Shown here piece after piece: positions 63,025-64,000 of a stretch of 64,000 nt of DNA. The position numbers were made by a program, and so were the translations under genes. The notes below the pieces were generated by a model. It worked only from the letters and a program-made list of their open reading frames with translations, searched no databases and was not told the DNA's origin. Position 1 is the stretch's first letter, and each line of letters begins with the position of its first letter. Location: positions 1 to 64,000 of the forward strand of contig FR888054.1 of assembly GCA_000431335.1 (NCBI GenBank), given 5' to 3'. Origin of the DNA: Clostridium sp. CAG:343 (lineage in GTDB: Bacteria > Bacillota > Clostridia > TANB77 > CAG-508).

Positions 63025-64000
63025 CTATATTTTTACTACTAATCTATCAAATTTTGAATAAATATACTTTTCTAATTTTCCCATAAATTCTTTAGGCTCT
63101 ATTTTTTTCTTTGCTACCATATCTAATCCTTTCTCCCAGCTGGCTGTTAATTTAGGATTTAACATATCTGGCATTGATTGATATACAATATCATAAATTA
63201 ATTCTCCTTTTTTAGTAGGTGTAATAATCTGAGTTTTTGTATTAATTTCTATGTATTTTATTTTTTCAAGTTTTTTCATTATTTCTGCCCTTGTAGCACT
63301 TGTTCCAATGCCTGCACCTTTTATTTGCTCTCTTAATTCTTCTTCCTCTATTAGCTTTCCTGCATTTTCCATTGCCAATATAATAGAACCTGAATTATAT
63401 CTAGTTGGTGGAGATGTTTCTGCTTCTTTTAATTCAAAGTTTCTAATCTCTACTTCCTGTCCTTTTTTTAAATTTTTTAAGATTTCTAAATCATTTTGTT
63501 TTTCTTCTTCATTTGAATTATCCACTTTTTCTCCATTTTTTGTTATTCTCTTTTCTTCCGGTTTTAATATTTCTAAAAATCCTTTATTTATACAAACTTT
63601 CCCACTACAATTGAAGATTTCTATCGTCTTTTCATCTTCTATCTCAACTGTTACCTGAATTTTATTATATTCTGCTGGTGGATAAAAAATAGCTAAAAAT
63701 CTAGATACTATTACTTTATATACTTTTTTGTGTAATTCTGGTAAATTATTATAATTTTCATATCCTTGACCAGTTGGAATAATAGCATAATGGTCTGTTA
63801 TTTTGCTATCATTTACATATTTTGTTTTTATTATGTTAGTAGAATATTTTTCATCTACCATTTTTCTTATATATCCTTGCACTTCTTCGTCTTTATATCC
63901 TCTAGCTATTCCATTTAAGTTCTTTGTAATTTCTTTTGCTACTGCTGTAGAAAGTACTCTAGCATCTGTTCTTGGATAAGTTACTAATTTTTTTTCATAT
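63025..64000 (-). CDS. topB: DNA topoisomerase III (type IA), partial
   Basis: The C-terminal 325 residues of a type IA topoisomerase; the gene runs off the right end of the window. The catalytic Tyr is visible in 'KKLVTYPRTDARVLSTAVAK', close to the edge. Later blocks are 'YAIIPTGQGYENYNNLPELH' (IPT motif), 'PPTRYNSGSIILAMENAGKL' and 'GIGTSATRAEIMKKLEKIKY', all typical of TopB. The C-terminus 'LTASWEKGLDMVAKKKIEPK' matches the family, and no zinc fingers follow. The frame is open to the edge, so the N-terminal TOPRIM part must lie outside. Confidence 0.92.
   Translation of the reverse strand, partial: YEKKLVTYPRTDARVLSTAVAKEITKNLNGIARGYKDEEVQGYIRKMVDEKYSTNIIKTKYVNDSKITDHYAIIPTGQGYENYNNLPELHKKVYKVIVSRFLAIFYPPAEYNKIQVTVEIEDEKTIEIFNCSGKVCINKGFLEILKPEEKRITKNGEKVDNSNEEEKQNDLEILKNLKKGQEVEIRNFELKEAETSPPTRYNSGSIILAMENAGKLIEEEELREQIKGAGIGTSATRAEIMKKLEKIKYIEINTKTQIITPTKKGELIYDIVYQSMPDMLNPKLTASWEKGLDMVAKKKIEPKEFMGKLEKYIYSKFDRLVVKI

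Overview
The window is AT-rich chromosomal DNA from a low-GC Gram-positive anaerobe of the Clostridia type. It carries a clostridial-style dnaG-rpoD pair, scpB, smc, rpsF-ssb-rpsR, mfd, a CwlD-type amidase, a YtaF-type sporulation membrane protein, and a sortase with an LPXTG protein. Arginine is written almost entirely as AGA, and NNA/NNT codons dominate. I saw no tRNA, rRNA or CRISPR array.

Layout. 0-9.8 kb: scpB, a short-form proS, a small alarmone synthetase, dnaG-rpoD, an MscS channel and an OmpR-type two-component system, mostly on the + strand. 9.9-14.1 kb: cell-surface genes (sortase, thioester/Cna-B protein ending in LPVTGM, monofunctional transglycosylase, polysaccharide deacetylase) around a MITE-like palindrome. 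14.1-29.3 kb: a giant cyclic-glucan-synthase-like gene cut in two by a 7.06-kb serine-recombinase element bounded by 12-bp direct repeats. The element holds a relaxase remnant, a diversity-generating-retroelement-type target protein, a decayed DUF6076 gene, an HTH protein and a DUF4143 ATPase. 29.4-31.5 kb: a membrane protein and cwlD. 31.5-38.6 kb: a tightly packed seven-gene operon (PHP, unknown, radical SAM/SPASM, amidohydrolase, HprK-like P-loop, pyrophosphatase-like, HAD) lying between two copies of the rel 3' end. 38.6-64 kb, mostly minus strand: rel, a second radical SAM protein, a GGDEF protein, rpsR-ssb-rpsF, a Ca2+ P-type ATPase, ytaF (+), smc, an ABC importer, an Rpn-type nuclease, trmL, a SpoU-family methyltransferase, mfd and a partial topB.

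Main discovery. Six genes (dnaG, smc, an ABC permease, a SpoU-family RNA methyltransferase, a radical SAM protein and the element's serine recombinase), plus one probable small protein, are each split by one extra base. In every case the reading frame arrives at NNU-CGG and the protein continues if the C is skipped, giving a conserved Gly (GGN). Checking every CGG triplet in the native genes by eye, I found no CGG used in frame as arginine. The in-frame CGG codons are exactly the frameshift points. The only other one is in the higher-GC, apparently imported DGR-type target gene. Uninterrupted CTT-GGA dicodons occur elsewhere (for example in proS at 2128), which argues against a sequence-specific read error. 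My inference is that CGG is an unassigned or 'hungry' codon in this lineage and triggers +1 frameshifting after NNU codons, so these genes are probably functional rather than broken.
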